Positions 1 to 9,632 of a stretch of 64,000 bases of DNA are shown here, piece by piece. The DNA is from Dacryopinax spathularia. Its lineage: Eukaryota > Basidiomycota > Dacrymycetes > Dacrymycetales > Dacrymycetaceae. The stretch lies in the NCBI GenBank assembly GCA_037974965.1, contig JBBPFI010000019.1, positions 82,555 to 146,554 of the forward strand, read 5' to 3'. Positions within the stretch are counted from its first letter, which is position 1. Each line of letters begins with the position of its first letter. A model generated the notes under the pieces. That model did not search any database. It was not told the origin of the DNA and saw only the letters and a list, made by a program, of their open reading frames with translations. The position numbers and the translations under genes were made by a program.

Positions 1-197
1 TTATTTTTAATTTACCTTCAGCAGTAAGGTGTTCTTTATTTTTAACTAAATTAACAGCTTTTTCACGCCCGGACGAGAAAATTAAAAATTGAGAATATTT
101 AGAACTTTTTAAAGAAACACAATTTAAAATAGGTATTATACAATTTATCAATGAATCTTTATTATTTATAAAGAAATTACATCTATTTTTTGTTTGC

Positions 198-243
198 AAG
201 TTTGTATACAAACTTAAAAACCTGACTTTTTAAAAAAGTCAGG
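198..243 (-). repeat. double hairpin of a different sequence (family D)
   Basis: Two consecutive palindromes, AAGTTTGTATACAAACTT and CCTGACTTTT...AAAAGTCAGG, inside the cox3 intron 3 LAGLIDADG ORF between recognisable segments GKISIS and NRCNFF. They disrupt the frame. The two-stem design matches families A and B but the sequence does not. Confidence 0.65.
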
Positions 244-453
244 AAATTGAAATTTTACCACATCCTAAATTTTTTTGTATATATTTTAATACTTCTAAAT
301 CATCAATATGTAAACCTATTTGTTTTCAAAAATTATTATAATAATTTTTAAAAACCTACATAAAAATTATTTTTGTAGGAAAAGTTAAATTTAAACTTTT
401 ATAGTTATTTGATTTAAAATACTTTAAACTTATATTAAAATTTCCTTCAGCGT

Positions 454-518
454 TCTCGATTTTTATTTTTAAGAATAAATCGAGATCTTTATTTTTTTTG
501 TTCAAAAAAAAATAAAGG
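454..518 (-). repeat. double-hairpin element, family A (in cox3 intron 3 ORF)
   Basis: Same double-stem architecture and same ends (CCTTTATT at the 5' end, TCGAGA at the 3' end). It sits after the first base of the Asp codon of GFI-D-AEGNF (G|insert|AC). It is 65 nt long, so it shifts the frame. Confidence 0.85.
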
Positions 519-722
519 CTATAAATCCAGTTAATCAATGTATAAAATTTAAATTAGGTTTAACTTCATTTATAGAGTTATTAAAATTAGGAGAAGTTCA
601 TAGCTCCTTAATTAAATTTTTCTTGATCCTTTCGGTTTGAAAAGGAATTGTTACGCTAAATTTCCGTTTATTTATTTTTTCTGTGTGAATAATATTAAAA
701 TTGAAAGGGGCTACAAAAGTTA

Positions 723-3674
723 ACCCATGAAGACCAGTTGAAGCAAAGAAAACACTTCCATAAACAGAGTCAGCAAAACTAAAAGAAGCTTCACTATATT
801 CGACATATTGTAAATAAGTGAATAATATAGCTAATATTATAGTTAAAAAGGTTCCTATGATTGCACCGCTTCTATTCCCTGCTATTAAAGCATGATGCCC
901 ATATGTAATAAAAGCCAATAATTTAAAAATTATCCGACTGTACATTAAGCCTAGTTCTATTTAACTAGACCCATCAAAGAACCAGTCTGTAGCAGTTTTT
1001 AATAACTGACGGTCTTGATTACTAAATAGAAATATATAATATTAAACAATTTATTGTTATTTAGTTTATTATTGACCGTTAACTTCGATGTCGCTGTTAA
1101 ACATTGAATTTAAAATTACAATGTTTAACAACTATATAAAATATTTCATATTCATTATAATCTTTTTTTTTTTTTTTACATATTATTTAGAATGCCTAAT
1201 TTATATAACATAGTTGGTACTATGAAAGGTTTAGTTAGTTGAATTAAATGAGGCAAGGAACTTTTATTTATATATATACTATAATAATATTCTTCTCCTT
1301 GTTTATAGTGTTTTTTAAGAGTTTTTAAACTTCTATGTATTGAAACTTTTAGTTGAAATTTTTTATTTAATAAATTACTTAAATATATTACTTCTGATTG
1401 AGTAAAACTATGAGTAGCAATTACAAGTCCTCTATTCTTTATATAATAACCATCATCCATTATCCATATAGCTAAAGTTTGTGGAGTTAAAAATTCACCT
1501 ACAAAATTTGGTACAACTTTTATACCATTGACATAAAAAGATTAATATATTCAATTTCAACTAGAAAAGCTGAATGTATTAAATCGTACGATTTGTCTAG
1601 TTAAATTTAAATTATTTAAGTTTGTACCTAAATCTAGTAATTTAGATACAGCAGGTATAAAAACACTTTTATTTTTATAAAATGTACGAGTGTTTGAACG
1701 AGTTGTTACTATAGGTTGATCTTGTTTACAATATCCTAAATTAGAAATTAAATTATGTAAATATAAAACATATTCTAAGTGTATAGCAGAATAATAAAAT
1801 CTAAAAAAAGTCCCATCCCCACGCTTTTCAGCATAACAGTCCCCTAATAAACCAATAATCAAAATAGCTAATATATTAAAATTATGTGGACCTATTCTAT
1901 TATGAACAGGTGTTTTAGGTTTATTAAAAGGTAAAATAGCTAAAGAACTAGTGATAATTTGAATATTAGAGGATATTTCACATTTGTGGCAATAAATTGA
2001 ACATTTACCACTTGATAATAATAAGATTGTATTTAATAAAGGAATTCCAAAAGGATCTAAAGCTTCTATACCTTGAGGAGGCCAAGTACCAGCTATTTCA
2101 ACAGTAGGTGCTAAACTAGAATGAAAATATGCTCAAAATACACTTAAAAAAGCAAACACTTCACTAACAATAAATAGAGCTACACCTAAAGTTAACCCTT
2201 TTCTAACTTCACTAGTATGATTACCTAAATAGGTCAAAGTTTGTTTCAATTTTTCAATTGAAAATGGACTATATCTTATTAAAAAAAAATTTTTTAATTT
2301 TACGTCTAGTCTCTGAGGAGTCCCCAGTCGCCGTGTGGGGTTTCCTGCTGATTGTCCCTATATCTTTGAGATTGAACATAAAGGTACTTAAAGCTTTAGG
2401 AGTTTACAGCATATAGTAAATTTTTAGAAGGCACCTATTTAATTTATTTTTCTTTTGTTATTCATATTGGATTTAATAGCTAAAATTTTAGTTCGACCTT
2501 GTTTCGTTAAATGTTCTTTAGTTATTATCATATTATAAACTTTACATCAGTCTAGGTAATCTTTATATTTTGTACCCTTTAAAGGGTATAGATTTAAATA
2601 GTTGATTAAAGGTTTTATAGATACAACAGAAGAAAGACTTATTGATAATGCCTCTTTTTTTACACCCTCAACATTAGTTTTATATTGAGTCTTCATAATG
2701 TTACAATTTAAGTAAGACGCTATAAATTCCATAACTTTATCCAGAGATAAACCTGAAGGTTTGTCGATAGCTCGTTGATCTATTCTAAATACTATATGAA
2801 TACTTTCACTTCGGGATCTGATTCTGGAAGAACTTGTAGGCAAAGCCGTACGATAATTTATACCAAAATGACCATCTGCCTCAATCATCCCCGTAAATCA
2901 ACTGTTTTTAAATAAAGGCGATGTATCTATTAGACTCTCATTTATATTTATACTATACTTTGTATTGATAAAATGTATTAGTTGGTTAAATCTGATATTT
3001 TTAGGAGTTCTAAGTTTTCCGTGTACTAATTGGATGAATTTAATGATCCCTTCTTTATCACCTATAATGTAACAAAGAGTGTTAGTTCGTTTTGAGAATC
3101 TACCAATATTGCCTAGTTCTTGTTGTATATAACTATACATACCTAAATTGTTCATGTGCGAAGTAAAAACTATTCGAGGATTTAAAACTCTATTTAATTG
3201 AGTCTTACCTATTGAAGGTAAAGAAATATGACCATCTCCTTTCTCGATTTATTATATATATAATAAATCGAGATCTTTATTTTCTAAGAAAATAAAGGCT
3301 AGTAAACCTGCTAAATAGTATCCTAAATTTAAGTCATCACTTTGAAGATTAGGAATATTTTGTTCTTCTTTACAATAAAGATCATAAGCTTTCTTTACTT
3401 CTGTTGGCGAAATAACGTTTGAATTTATAACTTTATAGAATTGAAAATTTAAGGAACCTTCTGTTATAACATCTTTAAACCATAGTGTCATACCGAAAGT
3501 TGTCAATAAGAAACCTAATAACAACATATAGCCACTAAAAGGAAAACCATGAAAGTAAGAAACCGCAGATACAGTAAGAGTTAATAAAGCAAAACTAGTT
3601 AATAAAGGTCACGGAGATGGTTCTACTAAATGATAAGGAAAAGGTTGATATTCTATTCTAACTTTTTGAATCAT
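723..3674 (-). CDS. cox3: cytochrome c oxidase subunit 3 (partial, 3 of at least 4 exons)
   Basis: Membrane core subunit of respiratory complex IV. Exons read 3674-3456, 2234-2007 and 915-723; the C-terminal exon lies left of the window. The start ATG at 3674 gives [20 protein letters not shown], a normal Cox3 N terminus. Later landmarks are [44 protein letters not shown] and [17 protein letters not shown]. Each 5' exon ends in T and each intron ends in G, as group I splicing requires, and the phases join cleanly. TGA codes Trp. All three introns carry LAGLIDADG ORFs in frame with the preceding exon. Confidence 0.95.
916..2006 (-). pseudogene. cox3 intron 2, group I, with degenerate LAGLIDADG ORF
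   Basis: The intron follows [11 protein letters not shown] of cox3. Its ORF has the GPHN entry and a first motif reduced to IIGLLGDCY where the family reads GLLLGDGY. The second half contains [19 protein letters not shown] and MLYKLG. A TAA interrupts the frame near 1550 (NWIY-stop-SFYVNG). The group I core lies near the 3' end, at about 960-1110, and carries the pairing-element sequence ACAGACTGG. The cox2 intron 2 ORF is its closest relative here. Confidence 0.75.
2235..3455 (-). pseudogene. cox3 intron 1, group I, with LAGLIDADG ORF split by a palindrome
   Basis: The ORF continues from exon 1 (KDVITEG) and ends at 2439. Motif 1 is LAGLL, then a 57-nt double hairpin (3242-3298), then GDGHI. 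Excising the hairpin gives LAGLLEGDGHI. Motif 2, [12 protein letters not shown], is intact and needs TGA as Trp. The C terminus shows [12 protein letters not shown]. The hairpin carries TAA codons, so the ORF is closed without its removal. The group I core follows the ORF at about 2250-2420 and includes AAGATATAGTCC, the S element. Confidence 0.8.
3242..3298 (-). repeat. double-hairpin element, family A (in cox3 intron 1 ORF)
   Basis: Two adjacent inverted repeats on the minus strand: CTTTATTTTC...AAAATAAAG and CTCGATTTATT...AATAAATCGAG. The element lies after the first base of the Glu codon in LAGLL-E-GDG (G|insert|AA). It is 57 nt long and contains TAA in the host frame. Confidence 0.85.
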
Positions 3675-3883
3675 TAAAAAAAGAATACAAAGATTAAATA
3701 GTTAATTTTTGGCTAAAAAATAAAAATTTTAAACATATAAAACAAATATTATTAAATATTAAAAAAATAAGATTGTAATAGTTTTTGCTATAAGTAAAAA
3801 TAAAAACCTTTTTTTTAAAAGAAAGAGTTGTTTACTTTAGAATTTAAATTTTTCCTATAAGAAAATTTTTAATAAAAATCAAA

Positions 3884-3967
3884 GGATTTGTGGTAGAGTT
3901 GGTTTAATACGATCGTCTTGAAAACGATTACTTGAAAAAGTCATGAGTTCGAATCTCATCAAATCCG
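3884..3967 (+). tRNA. trnS(uga): tRNA-Ser(UGA)
   Basis: Acceptor stem GGATTTG/CAAATCC, anticodon arm ATCGT-CTTGAAA-ACGAT (anticodon TGA), a long variable arm and T loop TTCGAAT. It is one of very few plus-strand genes in the window. Confidence 0.93.
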
Positions 3968-4039
3968 TTATAAAATAAAAGAATTAAAAATATTTATTTA
4001 TTTCGTCTGGAAAAAAAAAAAGGTTAAGCGAAACTTAAT

Positions 4040-4114
4040 TAAGACTAAGGAGAATTGAACTCCTACTCTATCCATTATGAGTGGATTGCATTAACCAAAT
4101 TATGCTATAGTCCT
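4040..4114 (-). tRNA. trnM(cau): tRNA-Met(CAU)
   Basis: Acceptor AGGACTA/TAGTCTT, anticodon arm ATCCA-CTCATAA-TGGAT, T arm AGGAG-TTCAATT-CTCCT. Whether it is initiator or elongator cannot be decided from the sequence. Confidence 0.92.
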
Positions 4115-4123
4115 TAAAATTTT

Positions 4124-4206
4124 TGAGCAGAGAAGGATTCGAACCTACATAGGTAAATACCAATTGTTTTACAGACAACCACTTTAACCAATTCAGTCAT
4201 CTGCCC
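4124..4206 (-). tRNA. trnY(gua): tRNA-Tyr(GUA)
   Basis: Acceptor GGGCAGA/TCTGCTC with one G-T pair, anticodon arm TTGT-CTGTAAA-ACAA, an extended variable arm as in class II tRNA-Tyr, and T loop TTCGAAT. Confidence 0.92.
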
Positions 4207-4227
4207 TTACTATAAAATCTAATTAGT

Positions 4228-4301
4228 TGCTCCGAGACCGAATTGAACGATCGCTCCCTACTGCTTCAAAGTAGTGCTTTAACCGGCTAAGCTACCGAAG
4301 C
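4228..4301 (-). tRNA. trnF(gaa): tRNA-Phe(GAA)
   Basis: Acceptor GCTTCGG/TCGGAGC, anticodon arm CTACT-TTGAAGC-AGTAG (GAA), T arm GATCG-TTCAATT-CGGTC. Confidence 0.92.
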
Positions 4302-4902
4302 TTAACATATTTATGAATACTGTGAGAAATAAATAAATTTTACAAGTTACTAAAATAAAAAATGCCCGCGTAAGCGCACGCGTGGCGGATATAAAAAAAA
4401 ATGTTTTATTTTCCTTTTTAATATCTTAAATTTTTAATTAAATAAAATAAAAATGAATAATACTAACGTTATTTTAAATATAATTAATATAAAAATTGGT
4501 TTTAATTTACATATTACCCTTCATCTTTTTATAAATAAAATAAATGAAGATCTTACTTTTTAATTTTAAAAAGCAAGAAAACAGACAAAAAATGTGTGTT
4601 TTCTTTAAAAATTTTTTTACCTTAAAATTAAATGAGTACTATAACGTAATTCTTTTTTTTTTATTTTCAGCTTAAGAAAATAAAAAATAATTTCATACAA
4701 TATATAAATTAATAAGATTATTATATTTAAAATTTAATAAAATAAAGGCGTTATGAAATCGTGGGCAGAAAACGTAAAAAAAGAACGAATAGTTAATAAA
4801 TTTTCAATGTTTTGTTTAAGTGACCAGAGATAATAAATTAATTTTTTTTATTTAAGTAAATTTAAATAAAAAGTAAAAAAATTAGAATTATTACAATTAA
4901 TT
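4302..4902. other. AT-rich spacer with one GC-rich palindrome
   Basis: No gene is recognised. Near 4363-4388 there is a GC-rich inverted repeat (GCCCGCGTAAGCGCACGCGTGGC), one of the CGCCACGCGG-type clusters. A 27-codon plus-strand ORF starting near 4752 (MKSWAENVKKER) has no recognisable identity. Confidence 0.5.
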
Positions 4903-4975
4903 TGGAGAAAAATAGAATTGAACTATTATTTATGTATTGCAAATACATTAGATTAACCATTTATCTGATATCCCC
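4903..4975 (-). tRNA. trnC(gca): tRNA-Cys(GCA), copy 1
   Basis: Anticodon arm TGTAT-TTGCAAA-TACAT (GCA). The acceptor GGGGATA/TTTCTCC has one mismatch. A second, quite different tRNA-Cys(GCA) gene lies at 42661-42732. Confidence 0.82.
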
Positions 4976-6126
4976 TTTTCAAAATTTTAACTTTTTTTAG
5001 TTTTATCATAAAACAAGAAAAATAGAACTAAATCTAATACTTTTATTATTAAATTTAATATATATACTAACGGGGTTGTTATTTTTTTTTTTTTATAATG
5101 CAGCTGCACCTTCCAGTACAGCTACCCTGCTACGACTTCATCCCAATTATAAAATTAGATTGGAAACACCTTCTTAAATAAGATTTATAAGTTTATTTTA
5201 GTAATATCTAACTTAAATATTATAAATCCTAAATTATTCTTTAATTCTAAAATTAACCTTAAAGATTAATTAATAAATTAAAGAATTATATAAAGTTTTA
5301 TTCTTAAAAGCACAACTTCGGCTAACTCTACTTTCAGCACGTGACGGACGGTTAGTTCATTACGGATTATCTATTCACCGTTGCGTAATTATCAACGATT
5401 ACTCGAAATTCCTGCTTCATGTTACCGAGTTTCAGGTAACAATCTGTATTCATCTTTTTTTTAGTGATTAGCTTTTCCTTTAATACAGCAATAATTTTTT
5501 AAAAATTATCCATAACACGGTTTTGCGTCACATTGTAAAAGATCTTGTGGCACATCTATCATGGTTATCAAATTTAACTAAAAAAAAATTTTTTTTTTTT
5601 CGTAAAAAATTTATTTTTCATTTTCATAGCCTTTTATATTTCATTTTCTATGCAAATTCATATTATTTATTATTTTTTTTATTTTATTTAAACCTTCTAT
5701 TCTTTCTTGAAAAAAAATAAGTATTTTTATTTCTCCCGTGGGGAAAGATCTTCACTTTAAGTAATAAAGTGAAGAAAATGATCTTTATTATATACCATTT
5801 CTGCTATTAATTTAAAATCTAAAAAATCTAAATATTTTACACCCATAATAGGATATTTTATAAAAAATGGTATTATCCTTTTTTTAATTATATCTAAATT
5901 CTTAATTTGTAATAAGATATTACCTTTAATTCTTGATTTATAAATATATTTACTATTTTTTATATGATCTGACTCTAACAATAAATAATCTCTTATACCA
6001 AAAATTAAAAGTTCATCTTTAATATGTAGGTTTGTACCAAATAATAAACGAATTCTAAAGCCTAATTTTACATGTTTAGCTGTTTCTATTGAAACAGCAA
6101 AACTAGAGTCTCCAGAAATAAATCCT

Positions 6127-6183
6127 GTTGTGTTTTTTTTAATAAAAAAAACCAACCTAAGCTTGTTTTTACAAAACAAGCTG
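6127..6183 (-). repeat. double-hairpin element, family B (rns intron 3, motif 2)
   Basis: Stems CAGCTTGTTTTG/AAAACAAGCTT and TTGGTTTTTTT/AAAAAAACACAA. Inserted as TC|element|A, so removal leaves Ser codon TCA immediately before GFISGDSSF. It is 57 nt long and entirely open in the host frame. Confidence 0.87.
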
Positions 6184-6717
6184 GAAATTCAAAAAGGATT
6201 AGGAATTCCTTTAAATATGTAATTTGGTTTCTCTACAGTTTTAATATCTGTGAAAGACACCTTTAATTCTTCAGTTAAACCTTTATTAAGATTAGTTTTT
6301 AAAGAAATAATTTTGTTTAAACCATTTAAAGTTAAATGCTTTTTTTCTCTTATTAACATATAAGATTCTTTAAATAATAAATAATCAGATTGTTTTCTAC
6401 TAATTAAAGGATATTTATCCTTAAAAAAAAATGAATCTTTTTTTTTTAAGGCTTTTAAGTTTGATGTTTCAAACTTGCAAGCAAAATGTTTTATAATAAC
6501 TTCTAATTCTTTAATATTATCTACTCTATATAAAACACTTGTTTTACTATTTATGCGAACATTCCCCACTTTTAAGGTTTCTTTAATATTTTGTAATAAA
6601 TTATAATCTTTAATATGAATATGTATAGAAAAGCTGGGTATGACCCGTCATCCCAATTTTAAACTAGAATCACGATATATAGAAATAATAAAAGAACCTT
6701 CTGCATCACTAAACCCC

Positions 6718-6775
6718 GTTGGTTTTTTTTCTAAAAAAAAAAACCAACCTAATCTTGTTTTGGAAAAACAAGATG
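6718..6775 (-). repeat. double-hairpin element, family B (rns intron 3, motif 1)
   Basis: Stems ATCTTGTTTT/AAAACAAGAT and TTGGTTTTTTTT/AAAAAAAACCAA. Inserted as AC|element|G, so removal leaves Thr codon ACG followed by GFSDAEG. It is 58 nt long and therefore shifts the frame by one base. Confidence 0.87.
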
Positions 6776-8172
6776 GTTATAAATCAAGGATTTAGATTAT
6801 TTTTAATTATCATTATTATTTTTATTTTTGTTTATTTGTACTTTGATTTTTACTACGGTTTTGAAAAAAAATTTTAATATCTATTCGTTCGAAAATTTTT
6901 AAAAATATTTGTGCGTACTATATTTTTATTTAGTAAGGATTTTGATTTGATTACTATTTTCATAGTTCATTAGAGTATATCTTAAATTTGATTTTTTCTA
7001 ATTATCAAATTAACTATCATTTACTCGTTGCTCTTTTACACTTTGACTAGAACCAAGTCAAAGTGATTTAGATCCGCGATTACCTATTTCATTTTATTTC
7101 ATTTTTTGAATTATTACCATACATGACTTATTAGATCATTCAATCTTTTTTTTTTAATTTTAATTTTTTATTTTTTAAAATTTGGTATCAAAAATTTTAA
7201 GATTTTCCCGGAATTTGATAGTTAGAGCCAATTAAGTGTTTTCCTAAAACACATATCAGCCCATTCCATTAAGGCCATAACGACTTGTCGTCTCCCCAAT
7301 TGTTTTCCCTCATCCATTATGGACTTTACCATTATTAACAAAAAAATTAATAATAAGGATTGCGTTCGTTAACTGGAACAAACCAGACTTCTTGCGATAC
7401 GAACTGGCAACAGCCATGCAACACCTGTAACATGATTCTAAACAAAGTTTGTAAAAAAAAAACAAACTTATGTTGAATCCTAAAAATAAGTATTTTTTTA
7501 AAAATACATAAAAAACATAGGTAGTATTTTTAGTTGTTATACAAGAAATGGTAAGATTTTACGCCATTTCGCCAAATTTATCATTACTAGTTTAATAATA
7601 TAAAATTTTTTTTATAATCTTTATTAAATATCAATAGTTGATAGCATTAAGTATAAATATAATATGATTTATTATTTCCTATGCCACCCACGGCTAAAAA
7701 AAAAAATAAAAATAATATATTTTTTTTTATTTTTTTTTAAGTATTTTCTTGTTTTTTTTTATTTTTTTTTTTATTTTATAATTTATTCTACCCTTGCCTT
7801 TTAGAATTCATACTTTGTTTTAATTTCATTATTTGATTTAAGCCGTTTTCAGTTAAATGTTTGGATTCTTTAATTATATTTGCTGCTTCACATCAATTGT
7901 TAAAATCTTTTTTTTTAATACCTATAATATTATTATTATTAAAAAATGGAATAATAATATTATAAATATCTGAAAATTTTGTTACAGAAAAATAAATACT
8001 TCCTCTGTCTTCTGTTATATATCCACAATTAAAATATGAAATAAAACTTTTTAATAAATTTTTATCTCGTTTATGTTGGCTAATACTAAATTTTAATTGT
8101 ACATAGTTTTTGTTTTGGGATTTATTTGTAATAATATTTATAAAAAAACAAGCTTCACCTGAGACAAAACCT

Positions 8173-8232
8173 GTTGTGTTTTTTTTATTAAAAAAAAAAC
8201 CAACCTAAGCTTGTTTTGAATAAAACAAGCTG
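8173..8232 (-). repeat. double-hairpin element, family B (rns intron 2, motif 2)
   Basis: 60 nt with stems like the copy at 6127. Inserted TC|element|A before GFVSGEA. It keeps frame but contains an in-frame TAG between the two hairpins. Confidence 0.86.
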
Positions 8233-8727
8233 GACATTCATTGAGGGTTTGGTATTATAGAATTTTGAATGAGTGGACGAGGTACTGGAAAACAATTAAG
8301 AAAAGTATTTTTTAAAACAGACGTAAGGCCTAAATTCATAGAAGCTCTTATATTAATTATTTCCGCAATACCATTAACTGTTAAATGTTTCTTAGTTTGC
8401 ATTAATATAACAACATTCTTAAATAGTAGATAATCTGCTTTTTTCTGTGTTATTAAAAAATACTTATCAAAATGAGGGATTACTTTAGAAGTTATATTTT
8501 TCAAAGATCTTATAGAAAAAACACATCTTTGTCTTTTTTTATCTATTCTAATATTACTAATATTACCTTTGCCCTTGGCTTCAGGCAAGGGTCGAAATAA
8601 TTTCTAATTATATTTAATAATTCTAAATCTTTCATATGTAAAGAAATCTCAAATGTAGGTTCTATTGCTCATCCTTTGTGGAGTGAAGTTAATTTTCGTA
8701 TTTTGATCATAAATGTACCTTCTGCAT

Positions 8728-8789
8728 TCTTGATTTGTAATATTAATATTACAAATCAAGATCTTTATTTTTTAAATAAAAAATAAAGG
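8728..8789 (-). repeat. double-hairpin element, family A (rns intron 2, motif 1)
   Basis: Stems CTTTATTTTTTA/TAAAAAATAAAG and CTTGATTTGTAATATT/AATATTACAAATCAAG. Inserted G|element|AT, splitting the Asp codon of GIT-D-AEG. Only 11 nt separate it from a family B copy. Confidence 0.87.
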
Positions 8790-8800
8790 CAGTTATACCT

Positions 8801-8852
8801 GTAGGTTTTTTTATAAAAAACCTACCTAATCTTGTTTTAAAAAAACAAGATG
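8801..8852 (-). repeat. double-hairpin element, family B (rns intron 2, motif 1)
   Basis: 52 nt, stems ATCTTGTTTT/AAAACAAGAT and GTAGGTTTTTT/AAAAAACCTAC. Inserted AC|element|A just ahead of GITDAEG. Confidence 0.86.
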
Positions 8853-9632
8853 GTTATAAATCAGCTTAAATTCTTATCTAATATCATATTGTATTTATTT
8901 TTATGGTTAGTATAAAAAAATCGTTTTAAAAAATTTTGTTTAGAAAGGATTTTGGCTATATAGTAATTTTCATAAACTAATAGATCACACCTTAAATTAT
9001 TTTTCAATAATCAACTACCATCTGTTCGTTGCTCTTTTACAAATTCAATATTAAATCTTTTACCACTTAAATTTTTATATTTTAAATTTGAAAAAGGTAA
9101 AAGTAATGAATATGATTTAGATACGCGATTGCCCATTTTATTTTCATAAATCTTCTGACTTATTACTGTATCTGAATAATTAGTTCAGAGTAACATAATA
9201 TTTATTTGTTGTTTTAGTATCAGAAGCTTTAGGGTGTCCCCGTAATTTGATAGTTTACACCCAAAAAATGTAGATTTCCTAATTCTACTTTCGGGTTATC
9301 GTATTAAACAACATGCTTCACTTCGTTTGCTCCGAAACCGACTAATTTTTTTGATTTCGCTTTTGCAAGTATAGTGTCAAGGCGGAATGCTTAACGTTCT
9401 TTTTACATCGACACCAATTCAATTTGAACTAGCGATCTAGCATTCATCGTTGACTGTCAGGAGTTCCTGGGTCTCTATTTGGAATAGGTAGACTTTCTCA
9501 AGTTTTCCCCTCCTAAGAACCGGGCAAGCGACTTTCACCGCACACGGCTCAAGCATGATACTTACTTTTTTATAAATTAAATTTTAGTTTTCCTGAAAAA
9601 AATATTTTTTTTCAAGTTTGTAACTTTTGATT

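Larger units (their letters stand above)
1..722 (-). pseudogene. cox3 intron 3 with broken LAGLIDADG ORF (cut by window edge)
   Basis: The reading frame runs on from exon 3 and reaches a LAGLIDADG helix, HWLTGFI, then a palindromic insert at 454-518, then the motif remainder AEGNF. Removing the insert restores GFIDAEGNF. Downstream, a palindrome near 355-385 and a double hairpin near 198-243 break the frame again. Homology resumes with IGLHIDDLEVL and ends with KEHLTAEGK, typical of this endonuclease family. As it stands the ORF cannot make an intact enzyme unless the inserts are skipped. Confidence 0.8.
5757..6810 (-). pseudogene. LAGLIDADG endonuclease ORF in rns intron 3, both motifs carrying hairpin inserts
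   Basis: Starting at ATG near 6810, the frame reads NPWFIT, then a 58-nt element (6718-6775), then GFSDAEGSF. The second motif reads NPFWIS, then a 57-nt element (6127-6183), then GFISGDSSF. The first insert shifts the frame. The second is a multiple of three with no stop, so it reads through as 19 extra residues. Excision restores WFITGFSDAEGSF and FWISGFISGDSSF. Between the motifs are HIKDYNLL and KHLTLNGLNKI, normal family features. Stop at 5757. Confidence 0.82.
5560..7257 (-). other. rns intron 3, group I, near E. coli site 1224
   Basis: The 5' exon ends GGGCT and the intron ends CATG before ATAGATGTGCC. The core is at the 5' side (about 6890-7257) with CAAATTCCGGG, a GCGGATCTAAATC segment and AAAGAGCAACGAGTA. 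Nearly the same core occurs in rns intron 2 and cob intron 4. A LAGLIDADG ORF occupies the 3' half. Confidence 0.8.
7788..8880 (-). pseudogene. LAGLIDADG ORF in rns intron 2 with four palindromic insertions
   Basis: Motif 1 is split twice: WFIT, family B element (8801-8852), GIT, family A element (8728-8789), then AEGTF. Excision yields WFITGITDAEGTF. After HMKDLELLNIIRNYF a 20-nt GC hairpin (about 8569-8590) shifts the frame before GKGNISNIR. Motif 2 is NPQWMS, family B element (8173-8232), GFVSGEACF. This last insert is 60 nt, frame-neutral, but supplies a TAG. The C terminus has KHLTENGLNQI and stops at 7788. Confidence 0.82.
7582..9297 (-). other. rns intron 2, group I, near E. coli site 966
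   Basis: The 5' exon ends TTTAATACGAT and the intron ends TAATG before ATAAATTTGGCG. The 5'-proximal core has CAAATTACGGGGACACCCTAAAGC and a segment close to ACGCGATTGCC...AAAGAGCAACG, closely matching rns intron 3 and cob intron 4. The LAGLIDADG ORF lies 3' of the core. Confidence 0.78.

Noticed and set aside
356-538. Open frame reading straight through the family A hairpin in cox3 intron 3
   Set aside because: It is one base off the frame that carries HWLTGFI. It is an accident of the palindrome rather than an in-frame insertion.
5523-5720. Plus-strand ORF of 65 codons over the rns 3' exon and intron
   Set aside because: It is antisense to conserved rRNA and low-complexity Phe/Leu/Lys.
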